Shown: positions 17,501 to 25,029, numbered from the stretch's first letter. The stretch is DNA of 31,872 nucleotides from an uncultured Bacilli bacterium (GCA_934098505.1 CAKOOR010000010.1:1-31872), one strand, 5' to 3'. Program-made: numbers and translations. The notes: generated from the letters alone by a model not told the origin.

Positions 17501-18137
17501 ATGGATGAACTATTAAATAGTTGTGACGGTCTTATTAAAAAAATAGCCCAAAATTTCTATAATGTTGAAAAAGAAGAACTATATCATGTTGGCAGAATTG
17601 GTTTATTCAAAGCTTATCAACATTACAAGAAAGATTCAAACACGAAGTTTTCCAGTTTTGCTTATACCTACATCTTCGGCGAAATGTATGAACTAGCCCG
17701 GATGAAGAAAGCAATAAGTCCTCCCTAGAGAAATTTTAAAAACGACTAAGTTAATCTTAAAAACCAAAGAATACTTAGATCAACTTTATAAAATTGATAC
17801 TCCCTTTCAAACGATAGCTAAATATTTAAATTTAGATGAAACTCTAGTAACTAGCGCTCTTAATAGTCTAGAATCGACCATCAGTCTAGATGAATTAAGG
17901 GATGAAGATACTAATCTTTATAATAAACTTTCTTCCAAACCTCTTAATATAGATATGCAGTTAGATTTACAAACTATGATAAATACCTTAGAAAGTCCCG
18001 ATAAAGAAATTATCCTTTTACGTTATTTTAATGATTATACTCAAGAAGAATTAGCAAAAATGTTTAATGTTTCTCAAGTAAGTATCTCTCGTATAATTTC
18101 ACGTAACTTAAAAAAATTAAAAAATAATTTTAGTTAA
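17501..18137 (+). CDS. sigF: sporulation sigma factor F, split by a +1 frameshift
   Basis: Two frames together encode one sigma-70-family protein of ~211 residues. The first (17501-17728) holds region 2: 'LIKKIAQNFYNVEKEELYHVG', 'FSSFAYTYIFGEMYELAR'. It ends at CCT-CCC-TAG. Reading continues in the +1 frame from AGA at 17727 ('REILKTTKLILK') through a region 3-like segment to region 4 ('LLRYFNDYTQEELAKMFNVS' and the HTH) up to TAA 18135. No residues appear to be missing at the join. AGGTG at 17491 is the ribosome-binding site. The sigF assignment rests on the spoVA genes directly downstream. The break sits on a CCC-T slip site, so programmed frameshifting, sequencing error and real inactivation are all possible; ATG 17955 could at most give a region 4 fragment. 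Confidence 0.72.
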
Positions 18138-18167
18138 GTATAAAATTAAATAAGAATCCCCATAATA
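18138..18167 (+). promoter_or_regulatory. sigma-G-type (forespore) promoter for spoVA genes
   Basis: GTATA (18138-18142), an 18-nt spacer and CATAATA (18161-18167) fit the Bacillus sigma-G consensus (GHATR, 17-18 nt, CATnhTA) at every specified base. It starts right after the sigF stop and lies 18 nt before the spoVAC ATG. The spoVA operon is sigma-G-dependent in Bacillus, so position, sequence and biology agree. Confidence 0.65.
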
Positions 18168-18185
18168 ACTATGGAGGTTCTTTTT

Positions 18186-18620
18186 ATGAACAAAGAAGAA
18201 TATAAAAAATTAGTAAAAAAGTATACACCCAGTGAGGATAAGTTAAAACATGCTCTTATTGCTTTTTTAGTTGGTGGAACCATTGGTATCCTAGCTTGCT
18301 TTATTTATAATACTTTACTTAAATTTAATATTAATACTAAGGATGCAAACATTTGGACACTTTTAATTATTATTGCAACATCTAGTTTATTTACAGGCTT
18401 TGGTTTTTTTGATACTTGGGTTAGTAAGACCAGATGTGGTTTAGTAATTCCTATTACCGGTTTTGCTCATTCCGTTACTTCGGCTAGTTTAGAATATAAA
18501 AAAGATGGACTAATTACCGGGTTAGGAGCTAATATTTTTAAGTTAGCTGGTTCTGTAATTTTATATGGCATGATAAGTGCATTTATTCTTACAACTATAA
18601 AGGTGGTGCTACATGGCTAG
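18186..18620 (+). CDS. spoVAC: stage V sporulation protein AC
   Basis: A 144-residue membrane protein of the SpoVA channel, which moves dipicolinic acid into the forespore and out during germination. Several TM segments include 'HALIAFLVGGTIGILACFIY', 'LLIIIATSSLFTGFGFFDTW' and a C-terminal one; 'GLVIPITGFAHSVTSASLEYKKDGLITGLGANIFKLAGSVILYG' in parts is the family signature. ATG 18186 is chosen because GGAGG at 18173-18177 is ideally spaced; an in-frame ATG at 18171 overlaps that site. The stop overlaps spoVAD by 8 nt. Length is close to the usual ~150. Confidence 0.93.
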   Translation: MNKEEYKKLVKKYTPSEDKLKHALIAFLVGGTIGILACFIYNTLLKFNINTKDANIWTLLIIIATSSLFTGFGFFDTWVSKTRCGLVIPITGFAHSVTSASLEYKKDGLITGLGANIFKLAGSVILYGMISAFILTTIKVVLHG

Positions 18621-19578
18621 TTTTAAATATAATAATGTCTATATAAAAGACTGGTATAGTATTGCCAGTTCTAAGGAAACTTTAGGTCCAATAAAAAAAT
18701 ATAACCAGATTATCCCTGATCATTATTTTGGAGAAAAGACTTTTGAACGTGCTGAAATGAAAATGCAAAGTACTGTTTTAGATAACCTAATTAAAAGAAA
18801 TGACTTACAAAAGGGGATTGATTTATTAGTAGGAGGAGAATTATCTAATCAATTAGCCTTAACAAACTTTACAGCTAGTAAATATAATATTCCTTATTTG
18901 GGTATTTATTCAGCATGTGCTAGTTTTAATGAAGCTTTAATAATTATGAGCAATTTTCTAGAAAGCCGTAAGATAAAAAATGGTGTCTGCTTAACTAGTA
19001 GTCATACGGAAGTAGCCGAACGACAATTTCGTTATCCAATTGAATATGGTGCTCCCAGACTAAAAAGAAGTACAATGACCGCAACAGGTAGTGTAGGTGT
19101 AATTTTAGCCCATGAAGGAAAAATAAAAATTGTGGCTTCGACAATTGGTTGTGCCACTAACTACGGTATCACAGATGTTAATAATATGGGGGCGGTCATG
19201 GCGCCGGCGGCTGCTGAAACTCTTTTAAAACATTTAAAGGATTTAAAAATACCAGCTAGTTTTTACGATTTAATCCTAACCGGTGATTTGGGACGCACCG
19301 GTTCCAAACTATTCTTAGAAATCTTAAAGAAAAATAATCTAAATTTAACAAATTATCAGGACGCTGGCTCCATGTTATTCAAAGAAGAAAATTTTGAAAA
19401 TTCCGGTTCTTCCGGCCCTGTAACTTTGCCATTAGTCTTATTTAATAAAATTATTCAAAGTAAAAAATATAAAAATATTCTTATAATTGCAACCGGTGCT
19501 TTGCATTCGACAACTTTAGTAAACCAGCACGAAGAAATACCCGCAATTGCTCATGCTGTTGCCTTGGAGGTCTTATGA
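18613..19578 (+). CDS. spoVAD: stage V sporulation protein AD
   Basis: Thiolase-fold protein that binds dipicolinic acid in the SpoVA complex, at the inner membrane of the forespore. Family landmarks are 'GGELSNQ', 'YLGIYSACASFNEAL', 'SSHTEVAERQFRYPIEYG', 'GAVMAPAAAETLL', 'TGDLGRTGS' and 'SSGPVTLPLVLF'; the length of 321 is near the usual 335-340. AGGTGG precedes the ATG. It overlaps spoVAC upstream and spoVAE downstream, so the three are translationally coupled. Confidence 0.95.
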   Translation: MASFKYNNVYIKDWYSIASSKETLGPIKKYNQIIPDHYFGEKTFERAEMKMQSTVLDNLIKRNDLQKGIDLLVGGELSNQLALTNFTASKYNIPYLGIYSACASFNEALIIMSNFLESRKIKNGVCLTSSHTEVAERQFRYPIEYGAPRLKRSTMTATGSVGVILAHEGKIKIVASTIGCATNYGITDVNNMGAVMAPAAAETLLKHLKDLKIPASFYDLILTGDLGRTGSKLFLEILKKNNLNLTNYQDAGSMLFKEENFENSGSSGPVTLPLVLFNKIIQSKKYKNILIIATGALHSTTLVNQHEEIPAIAHAVALEVL

Positions 19579-19925
19579 TCTATTTATATTCGTTTTTATT
19601 TGTAGGTTTTTTCTGTTTAATTGGGGAAATTATCTTGGATAATACCAATTTAACGCCTGGTCATATCACATCTTTATTTGTAAGCTTCGGTGCCATTCTT
19701 TCTTTTTTCAATATTTATCCTTGGTTTGCCCAAAAAGTTGGCGTGGGGGCTTCTATTCCAATAACAAGTTTTGGCAATCTTTTATATCAAGCTTGCTTGG
19801 AAGGTTTTCATACTAATGGTGTCTTGGGTATGTTTACTAATCTTTTAACAACGACTTCAGCCGGTATCAGTGGCGCGGTAATATGTGCTTTTATTGTTAC
19901 AATCTTTTTAAGTCCAAGAGATTAA
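19575..19925 (+). CDS. spoVAE: stage V sporulation protein AE (AEB type)
   Basis: A 116-residue membrane protein, third member of the minimal SpoVAC-AD-AE set kept by most spore formers. It has about four TM segments, with the family segments 'ILDNTNLTPGHITSLFVSFGA', 'VGVGASIPITSFGNLL' in part and 'GVLGMFTNLLTTTSAGISGAV' in part. Its ATG overlaps the spoVAD stop (ATGA). SpoVAA, AB and AF are not present next to it. Confidence 0.93.
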   Translation: MIYLYSFLFVGFFCLIGEIILDNTNLTPGHITSLFVSFGAILSFFNIYPWFAQKVGVGASIPITSFGNLLYQACLEGFHTNGVLGMFTNLLTTTSAGISGAVICAFIVTIFLSPRD

Positions 19926-19935
19926 GATAATGAGT

Positions 19936-19956
19936 ACGAGTAACCTCGTCTTTTTT
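19936..19956 (+). terminator. intrinsic terminator after spoVAE
   Basis: ACGAG (19936-19940) and CTCGT (19945-19949) form a short stem with a 4-nt loop, followed by C and six T. Confidence 0.6.
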
Positions 19957-19987
19957 GATGCAAAATAATTATCATAATTAATAAAAA

Positions 19988-20266
19988 TTCATAGAGTATA
20001 TAACTCTATGAAAACCATTTTTCAGTATCTACTTTTAATTTATATTACAAATATATCATATTATTAAGTCATTTTAAAGAGTTTTTAATAAACTATTATA
20101 GTCAAAATTGTAGTCATTTAATTTTAACTTTTTTCTACATATTATAGGCCTCTAAAACTACTTCGAATTTTAAAATACTATTAACTTTTATGGTCAAAAA
20201 TGTAGTCAAGTTGGCTTTTAATCTAGTAAATACCTGGCTTTTTCATAGAGTTATATACTCTATGAA
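19988..20266. repeat. 279-bp element with lox-like inverted end sites, copy 1
   Basis: Bounded by two palindromic sites, TTCATAGAGT-N5-ACTCTATGAA. The left (19988-20012) has spacer ATATA and the right (20242-20266) spacer TATAT, so the right site is the exact reverse complement of the left. Copy 2 at 28993-29271 has the same length and aligns without gaps; a 36-nt block (20071-20106) is identical, as are CTAGTAAATACCT near the right end and most of a CCATTTTTCAGTA segment near the left. Short boxes (T[AG]GTCA) occur in pairs about 12 nt apart at 20100/20112 and 20191/20203. Nothing is coded. It occupies most of the gap between spoVAE and the glycine-rich genes. It could be an invertible switch for a tyrosine recombinase, or a MITE-like repeat. 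Confidence 0.85.
20073..20102 (+). promoter_or_regulatory. promoter-like block inside element copy 1, facing the glycine-rich genes
   Basis: TTTAAA (20073-20078), 18-nt spacer and TATAGT (20097-20102) lie in the 36-nt block that is identical in both elements. A transcript would start near 20109, cross the right end site and reach the gene at 20351. Confidence 0.4.
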
Positions 20267-20350
20267 ATGAAACATACGTAATACTATATATTAAAACATA
20301 ACAGTTTTAAACACTTGCAAATTATATAAAATGATAGGGGCTGTAATTAT

Positions 20351-21547
20351 ATGAAAAAATTTAATAAAGATAAATATTTAAAAAAATTAAAATTCAAGCG
20401 TTTTTTTCAAGAATATTCCAAATTTATTTATGCTTTTTTAGTTTTCTTTTTATGCTGCCTCTTAGGAATATATTTTACTTATTCTAAATTTTTTGTCAGT
20501 AATGAACAAGAAATAATAAAATCGACTGTTGGCAGTTTTATTAGGGGAGATATAATAATAAATATATACAAAGATAACAAACTTGTTGAATTGGCACCTG
20601 AAAAGGGAGATGGTTATGCTTTTAAAGAAGCAACTTGTAATAATGGTAATGCTGTATGGTCACTAGATGAATGGAAATTAACTATAAAAAATTTTAATTC
20701 TAGGATTAAATGTAATATATACTTTGAAAAATCAAGTATATATGAATTTGAATATTCCAAGAGTGAAACAGCTTTTATTGTTCCTGAAGGTGGATTATAT
20801 AAATTAGAAGGGTGGGGAGCCCAAGGCGGAGTTGCTTCTAGTACGGGAATAGGAGGATATGGTGGCTATTCAAGTGGTTATATTAATTTAGTGAAAGATA
20901 GTATATTATACATTAATGTTGGTGGTATGGGCAGTTGTTCAACTGGTTCAACGACACTTGGGGGCTATAATGGTGGTGGTAATTCTAAATCACGTTCATC
21001 ATCATATAATATGTGTTCTGGTGGTGGCGCCACGCACATAGCTGCAAAATCAGGATTATTATCTTCTTTAGAAAATAATAGAGAAAGTATATTAATTGTA
21101 GCTGGTGGCGGTGGCGGCGCTAGTGTATTTTCTAGTACATCATCATCAGGTGGTTCCGGTGGTGGTATCAGCGGCGTAGTTCCTAAAAGTACTTGCACTA
21201 ACTGCGGTACTAGAACTGCTGGTACCCAAACTGAAGGCGGCACCGGCCGTGGTGGAAATGGTTCCTTTGGTCAAGGTGGTGGTTCCACTAGTAGTGCCTC
21301 CAATGGTGGAGGCGGTGGCTATTATGGCGGTAGTGGCGATTCATATGAATGGGCAGCAACAGGTGGCTCAGGTTATATAAGTAATTCTTTACTTAGTGAT
21401 AAAGCAATGTATTGTTATAATTGTACAGAATCAAGTGAAATTGAAACCAAAACTATCACTACCACCTGCAAAGAAGAACTTCCAACTAAAAATTGTGCTA
21501 AAGGCGGTTCTGGCTACGTCAAGATTACATATTTAGGAAAAAACTAA
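20351..21547 (+). CDS. glycine-rich (ALK/LTK-like) surface-anchored protein
   Basis: A 398-residue protein. A basic N-terminus and one TM (about 25-44) anchor it; the rest is outside. Residues ~70-126 form a small domain with two cysteines (96, 121) and a 'DGYAF...W..DEW' pattern shared with the next gene. Residues ~131-395 are a glycine-rich domain of the PF12810 type: 'VPEGGLYKLEGWGAQGG', 'LYINVGGMG', 'GGGATHIAAKSG', 'ILIVAGGGGGA', 'GGGGYYGG'. Cysteines also occur near the end ('YCYNC'). The role is unknown; surface display or polymerisation is likely. The ribosome-binding site (ATAGGGG, 12 nt before the ATG) is not ideal. The 279-bp element ends 84 nt upstream, and the next gene follows after 11 nt. 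Confidence 0.75.
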   Translation: MKKFNKDKYLKKLKFKRFFQEYSKFIYAFLVFFLCCLLGIYFTYSKFFVSNEQEIIKSTVGSFIRGDIIINIYKDNKLVELAPEKGDGYAFKEATCNNGNAVWSLDEWKLTIKNFNSRIKCNIYFEKSSIYEFEYSKSETAFIVPEGGLYKLEGWGAQGGVASSTGIGGYGGYSSGYINLVKDSILYINVGGMGSCSTGSTTLGGYNGGGNSKSRSSSYNMCSGGGATHIAAKSGLLSSLENNRESILIVAGGGGGASVFSSTSSSGGSGGGISGVVPKSTCTNCGTRTAGTQTEGGTGRGGNGSFGQGGGSTSSASNGGGGGYYGGSGDSYEWAATGGSGYISNSLLSDKAMYCYNCTESSEIETKTITTTCKEELPTKNCAKGGSGYVKITYLGKN

Positions 21548-21558
21548 AGGATGGTAGT

Positions 21559-22698
21559 ATGATAAAAAAACAATTTTCTAGAAGTTATTATTACTTAATT
21601 TTATTATTATTTGTTAGTATAAGTATTTCTTTTAGATTCATTTTTAAAGATGAAAATACAAATCTTATAGCTGCATATATAGATGGCGAATTTATTAACA
21701 ATCTTCCGAGCAAGAGCGATGGTTATGAGGTAGAAAAAATAGTATGTAATAATGATACTAAAATCACATGGAATTATGAAGAATGGAGCATATCTATTAA
21801 TCAAGGTGTAAAAAGTACAAAATGCAATGTATATTTCAATTTAAAAACAGAATATGACTTTGAATTTAAGAATCAAGAACAAACATTTGTTATTCCTAAA
21901 AGTGGTGTATATAAAATAGAAGCTTGGGGAGCCAGTGGTGGCTCAGTACCAAGTGTCGCTGGTGGTGTAGGTGGCTATGCCACTGGCACTATTGTACTTA
22001 ATAAAGGAGACTATTTATTTATTAATGTCGGTGGCTCCGGCGAAAGTATTGAAAATACTAGTATTTATACTGGAGCCCAAGGTGGTTATAATGGTGGTGG
22101 CTCCGGTGGCAGTGGTGCTGGTCACGTAGGCGGCGCTGGCGGCGGTGGTGCTACTCACATCGCTACAAAGTCAGGATTATTGTCATCTTTAGAAAATAGT
22201 AAAGAAAACATATTAATCGTAGCTGGTGGCGGCGGTGGTGGTGCATATTGGGGAGCAGCCGGTCATGGTGGCGGCTACAAAGGTACTGATACACCAGTTG
22301 TAAGAAACCAAAATGGTTCAACTTTTCCATATAGAGCCACCGGTGGTGCCCAGTCTGGTGATTCATCATTATTTGGTTTAGGCCAGTCAGCCCCTAATAG
22401 AGAAGAAGGATATGACTGGGGAGCTGAAGGTAAGGGTGGTGGTGGAGCTGGGTATTACGGTGGTCAAGCAATTCAAATCGATGGTACTTATACTGATTGT
22501 GCCGGCGCCGGCGGTTCCGGATACATCGGTAACTCTTCATTATCAAACAAAACAATGTATTGTTATAATTGTGAAGAATCAAACGATGAAAATACTAAAA
22601 CGGTTTCAACTACTTGCAGCACGGAAGACCCAACCACAAATTGCACTAAAAAAGGTAATGGTTATGTCAAAATTACTTTAATAAATTTGCAAGAATAA
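21559..22698 (+). CDS. glycine-rich (ALK/LTK-like) surface-anchored protein, paralogue
   Basis: A 379-residue paralogue of the preceding protein with the same order: TM anchor (about 9-28), two-cysteine domain (Cys63, Cys89) and glycine-rich domain with 'VIPKSGVYKIEAWGASGG', 'YLFINVGGSG', 'GGGGATHIATKSG', 'ILIVAGGGGGG', 'GGAGYYGG', then the same 'YCYNC' end. AAAGGA lies 11 nt upstream. The two arose by duplication and form an operon. Sequence between the shared blocks differs, as expected for diversifying surface proteins. No sorting signal is present; anchoring is by the N-terminal helix. Confidence 0.75.
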   Translation: MIKKQFSRSYYYLILLLFVSISISFRFIFKDENTNLIAAYIDGEFINNLPSKSDGYEVEKIVCNNDTKITWNYEEWSISINQGVKSTKCNVYFNLKTEYDFEFKNQEQTFVIPKSGVYKIEAWGASGGSVPSVAGGVGGYATGTIVLNKGDYLFINVGGSGESIENTSIYTGAQGGYNGGGSGGSGAGHVGGAGGGGATHIATKSGLLSSLENSKENILIVAGGGGGGAYWGAAGHGGGYKGTDTPVVRNQNGSTFPYRATGGAQSGDSSLFGLGQSAPNREEGYDWGAEGKGGGGAGYYGGQAIQIDGTYTDCAGAGGSGYIGNSSLSNKTMYCYNCEESNDENTKTVSTTCSTEDPTTNCTKKGNGYVKITLINLQE

Positions 22699-22737
22699 AA
22701 GTTGTTATTAATCCACAAAACGACAAAATATTTATAC

Positions 22738-22770
22738 GTCACCATATATAGTAGTTATAGGTGACTTTTT
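22738..22770 (+). promoter_or_regulatory. hairpin covering the spoIIGA ribosome-binding site
   Basis: GTCACC (22738-22743) pairs with GGTGAC (22760-22765), with an inner TATA/TATA helix and one bulge. Five T follow, directly before the spoIIGA ATG at 22771. The right arm contains AGGTGA (22759-22764), the spoIIGA Shine-Dalgarno. It can act as a terminator of the glycine-rich operon, and it would hide the ribosome-binding site in any read-through transcript. Confidence 0.5.
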
Positions 22771-23520
22771 ATGACTGTCTATATCGATTTAGTTATCTTA
22801 CTTAATTACTTCTTCGATTTTTTAATTCTTTTAACCGTAAATATAACCCTAAAAAGAAATATAAATATTAAAAAAATTCTTTTAACATCCTTAATAGGAG
22901 AATTAAGCTTATTTGGTTTTCTCTTATCTAATAAATATTTGCTAATTATTTTAAAAATAGAAACTAGTATTCTTTTAAATATTCTAACCTTTAAATTTAA
23001 AGATATTTTCTATACGACTACTAACACTTTATATTTTTATATGGTAAGTATTATCTTAGGAGGCTTTATTTATTACTTAAAATTGAATAACTTATCCTAT
23101 CTTTTTATCCTTCTTTTAGTTCCTATAATTCTTTTTATTTATATTAAGCAAAATCAAAATATGAAAACTATTACTAATAAAACCTATCCTTTAACTATTT
23201 ATTTTCCTAATAAACGAAAAATATCTTTAACAGGATTTGTTGATACTGGTAACAAATTAAAAGATCCTATCACGAAAAAATGGGTAATTTTAGTTAATAA
23301 GAAATTATTAAAAGGAGTAGTTAGAATTAGAACACCTATTTATGTTCCGTATCATTCTTTAAATAATAAAGGTTTAGTCGAATGTATTAGACCTGAAAAA
23401 TTAGTTATTGAAGGAAAGGAGTATACAAACTTTTTAATTGGTCTTATGGATAATAAAATCATGATTAACAGCAGTGATTGTATTATAAATTTAGAAATAT
23501 TGGAGGAATTAAATGTTTAA
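22771..23520 (+). CDS. spoIIGA: sporulation sigma-E processing peptidase SpoIIGA
   Basis: Membrane aspartic protease that cleaves the pro-sequence from pro-sigma-E in the mother cell. The N-terminal half has about five TM segments (from 'VYIDLVILLNYFFDFLILL', a family hallmark). The cytoplasmic half carries the catalytic motif 'GFVDTGN' with Asp158, followed by 'LKDPITKKWVILV' and 'IRPEKLVIEG'. At 249 residues it is somewhat shorter than the Bacillus protein (~309). A possible weak Spo0A box (reverse complement of AACGACA, 22719-22725) and TATAGT (22747-22752) lie upstream. Its end overlaps the sigE start by 8 nt, the conserved spoIIG arrangement. Confidence 0.93.
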   Translation: MTVYIDLVILLNYFFDFLILLTVNITLKRNINIKKILLTSLIGELSLFGFLLSNKYLLIILKIETSILLNILTFKFKDIFYTTTNTLYFYMVSIILGGFIYYLKLNNLSYLFILLLVPIILFIYIKQNQNMKTITNKTYPLTIYFPNKRKISLTGFVDTGNKLKDPITKKWVILVNKKLLKGVVRIRTPIYVPYHSLNNKGLVECIRPEKLVIEGKEYTNFLIGLMDNKIMINSSDCIINLEILEELNV

Positions 23521-24199
23521 AAAAATTATTGAATATTTAAAAAGAAAATATAGTGAAGTCTTTTTTATCGGTAGTGATGACAAACTACCACCACCATTAA
23601 ATAGAGAAGAAGAGTTATCCTATTTAGTTAAGGCTAAATCTGGTGATATAGAAGCACGTAATGTTTTAATCGAACATAATCTTCGATTAGTCGTTTTTTT
23701 AGCTAAAAAGTATGAATCAACTGGTTATCCTTTAGAAGATTTAGTATCCATTGGCTCAATTGGCTTAATAAAAGGTATAAATACTTACAAAATTGATAAA
23801 AATATTAAGCTTGCAACCTATGCATCGCGTTGTATAGCCAATGAAATTCTGATGTACATTCGGAAAAATAAACGCCGAAAGACAGAGATAAGTTTAGAAG
23901 ATGCCCTAAATTATGATAGTGAAGGTAATGAACTTCACTTAGAAGATGTTATGGGAACTGACTCAGATTTAGTAGCCGATGAATATGAAAGTAAAGAAGA
24001 GAAAGTTTTATTAGAACGAGAACTAAAAAATTTAGATTCCCGGGATAAAGAAATTATGATCATGCGCTACGGTTTATACAATACAAAAGAGTATACGCAA
24101 AAGGAAGTAGCGGATAAACTATCGATTAGCCAATCTTATATTTCCCGTATTGAAAAAAAAGTTATCAAAAAACTAAAAACTTTATTACGCTTTAGTTAA
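23513..24199 (+). CDS. sigE: mother-cell sigma factor E
   Basis: Early mother-cell sigma factor. The short N-terminus before 'LPPPLNREEE' is the pro-sequence with likely processing by SpoIIGA. Region 2 runs through 'NLRLVVFLAKKYESTGYPLE' and 'IGLIKGINTYK..KLATYASRCI.NEILMYIRKNKR'; region 4 is 'YTQKEVADKLSISQSYISRIEKKVIKKL'. The 228-residue length is close to 239 in Bacillus. It is coupled to spoIIGA. sigG, which follows in Bacillus, is absent here; convergent genes start after the terminator. Confidence 0.95.
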   Translation: MFKKIIEYLKRKYSEVFFIGSDDKLPPPLNREEELSYLVKAKSGDIEARNVLIEHNLRLVVFLAKKYESTGYPLEDLVSIGSIGLIKGINTYKIDKNIKLATYASRCIANEILMYIRKNKRRKTEISLEDALNYDSEGNELHLEDVMGTDSDLVADEYESKEEKVLLERELKNLDSRDKEIMIMRYGLYNTKEYTQKEVADKLSISQSYISRIEKKVIKKLKTLLRFS

Positions 24200-24207
24200 A
24201 AAGATTT

Positions 24208-24260
24208 AAAAAAAGACCTAGAAATGCCTAATTATTTTGGCTATTTCTAGATCTTTTTTT
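24208..24260. terminator. bidirectional terminator between sigE and the convergent gene
   Basis: A long hairpin, A-rich on the left and T-rich on the right: CTAGAAAT/ATTTCTAG plus GCC/GGC with one bulge, flanked by AAAAGA and TCTTTTTTT. It serves sigE on the plus strand and, with A-run/T-run symmetry, the convergent minus-strand gene, whose last codons it overlaps. Confidence 0.85.
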
Positions 24261-24764
24261 AGCTAAACTTAATGTTAAAGGTTTATCCTTAAATGAATTT
24301 GTTTCTTCTTTTTGCTCTCTTACAGATTTACTTGCTACTTTTTCATAAAAAGTATTAGCATCTTTAACAATGCTATCATAAATTCCGATTCCTAATATCG
24401 CTTCATCGTCCTTATCACTTTTTTCTGTTAAAGAGTCAGTTGAAATTAAATTAATTTCTCTTTCAAGTTCTTTGATTTTTTGCTCAGCAGCTTCTATTTC
24501 TTGTTCTAATTTCTTGTTTTCTGATTTGTATTTGCCTCTACTATAAACATTTTTGTCTATAAGACCGTAAGAAAGTCCTAACGGAAAAACTAAAAATAAG
24601 TTTGTCTTTATACCGTGAAAAATATTTAAGTAAATAAATAATATCAATAAAGATAATATAACAGTCTTAAAAAATAGACCAACTATCTTATTATGTTTAT
24701 TACTCATTAACTGAAATTTTTTATATTCTATTTCTTTTTCTAAAAATTCTTTATAGTTTTTCAT
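24228..24764 (-). CDS. two-TM coiled-coil protein, member 4 of a local paralogous family
   Basis: A 178-residue protein of a family I do not recognise. A short basic helical N-terminus is followed by two TM segments (about 30-48 and 53-68), then a strong coiled coil ('SENKKLEQEIEAAEQKIKELE', residues ~80-105). Next come a polar region ending in 'SFKDKPLTLSLAKKRSR' and a basic tail. The 'K-x-L-x-L-x' tail recurs in the three other minus-strand genes at 25043, 25833 and 27140. AAGGGGA precedes the ATG. Both ends are probably cytoplasmic. It ends in the bidirectional terminator shared with sigE. Confidence 0.6.
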   Translation of the reverse strand: MKNYKEFLEKEIEYKKFQLMSNKHNKIVGLFFKTVILSLLILFIYLNIFHGIKTNLFLVFPLGLSYGLIDKNVYSRGKYKSENKKLEQEIEAAEQKIKELEREINLISTDSLTEKSDKDDEAILGIGIYDSIVKDANTFYEKVASKSVREQKEETNSFKDKPLTLSLAKKRSRNSQNN

Positions 24765-24860
24765 AATTATTCCCCTTATTTTAAAATGATTATTTAATCT
24801 TAGCCATCGCTTACTTAATTATAATAATATATCTTTTATAAATTTTATTTTTTAAATTGT

Positions 24861-24990
24861 TTAGTCGCTATCAATTATAATTACAGACCATGCTTCCTTG
24901 GTTTGTGAAACTTATTCTATGCTTATTTTTTCTAAAAGTCAACTAATTTCTTCTAACCATGTATCTTGATATACTACTAAAGTATTCTTA
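24861..24990 (-). pseudogene. possible gene remnant in the gap before the paralogue array
   Basis: Read on the minus strand, about 43 codons ending at TAA 24861 give a coding-looking string ('NTLVVYQDTWLEEIS', 'LLEKISIE', 'VSQTKEAWSVIIIDSD') interrupted by TGA and TAA, each one base from a sense codon. The family is not recognised. It may be the worn 3' end of a former gene. The rest of the gap shows nothing beyond a terminator. Confidence 0.25.
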
Positions 24991-25005
24991 CATTATCATT
25001 TTTAT

Positions 25006-25029
25006 CTAAAAAAAGCTATTCCAAGCTTT
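25006..25029 (-). terminator. intrinsic terminator for the 25043-25753 gene
   Basis: On the minus strand AAAGCT and AGCTTT (plus-strand 25024-25029 and 25012-25017) pair around a 6-nt loop and are followed by a T-run. Confidence 0.7.

Noticed and set aside
20965..21243. Proline-rich open frame on the minus strand inside the first glycine-rich gene.
   Set aside because: It is the antisense shadow of Gly codons (GGN/NCC); no ribosome-binding site and no plausible protein.
20940..22450. Repeated GGTGGTGGC-type stretches looked like a repeat array.
   Set aside because: They are codon-level repeats of glycine-rich protein, irregular in spacing and without CRISPR-like repeat/spacer structure; no cas gene is present.
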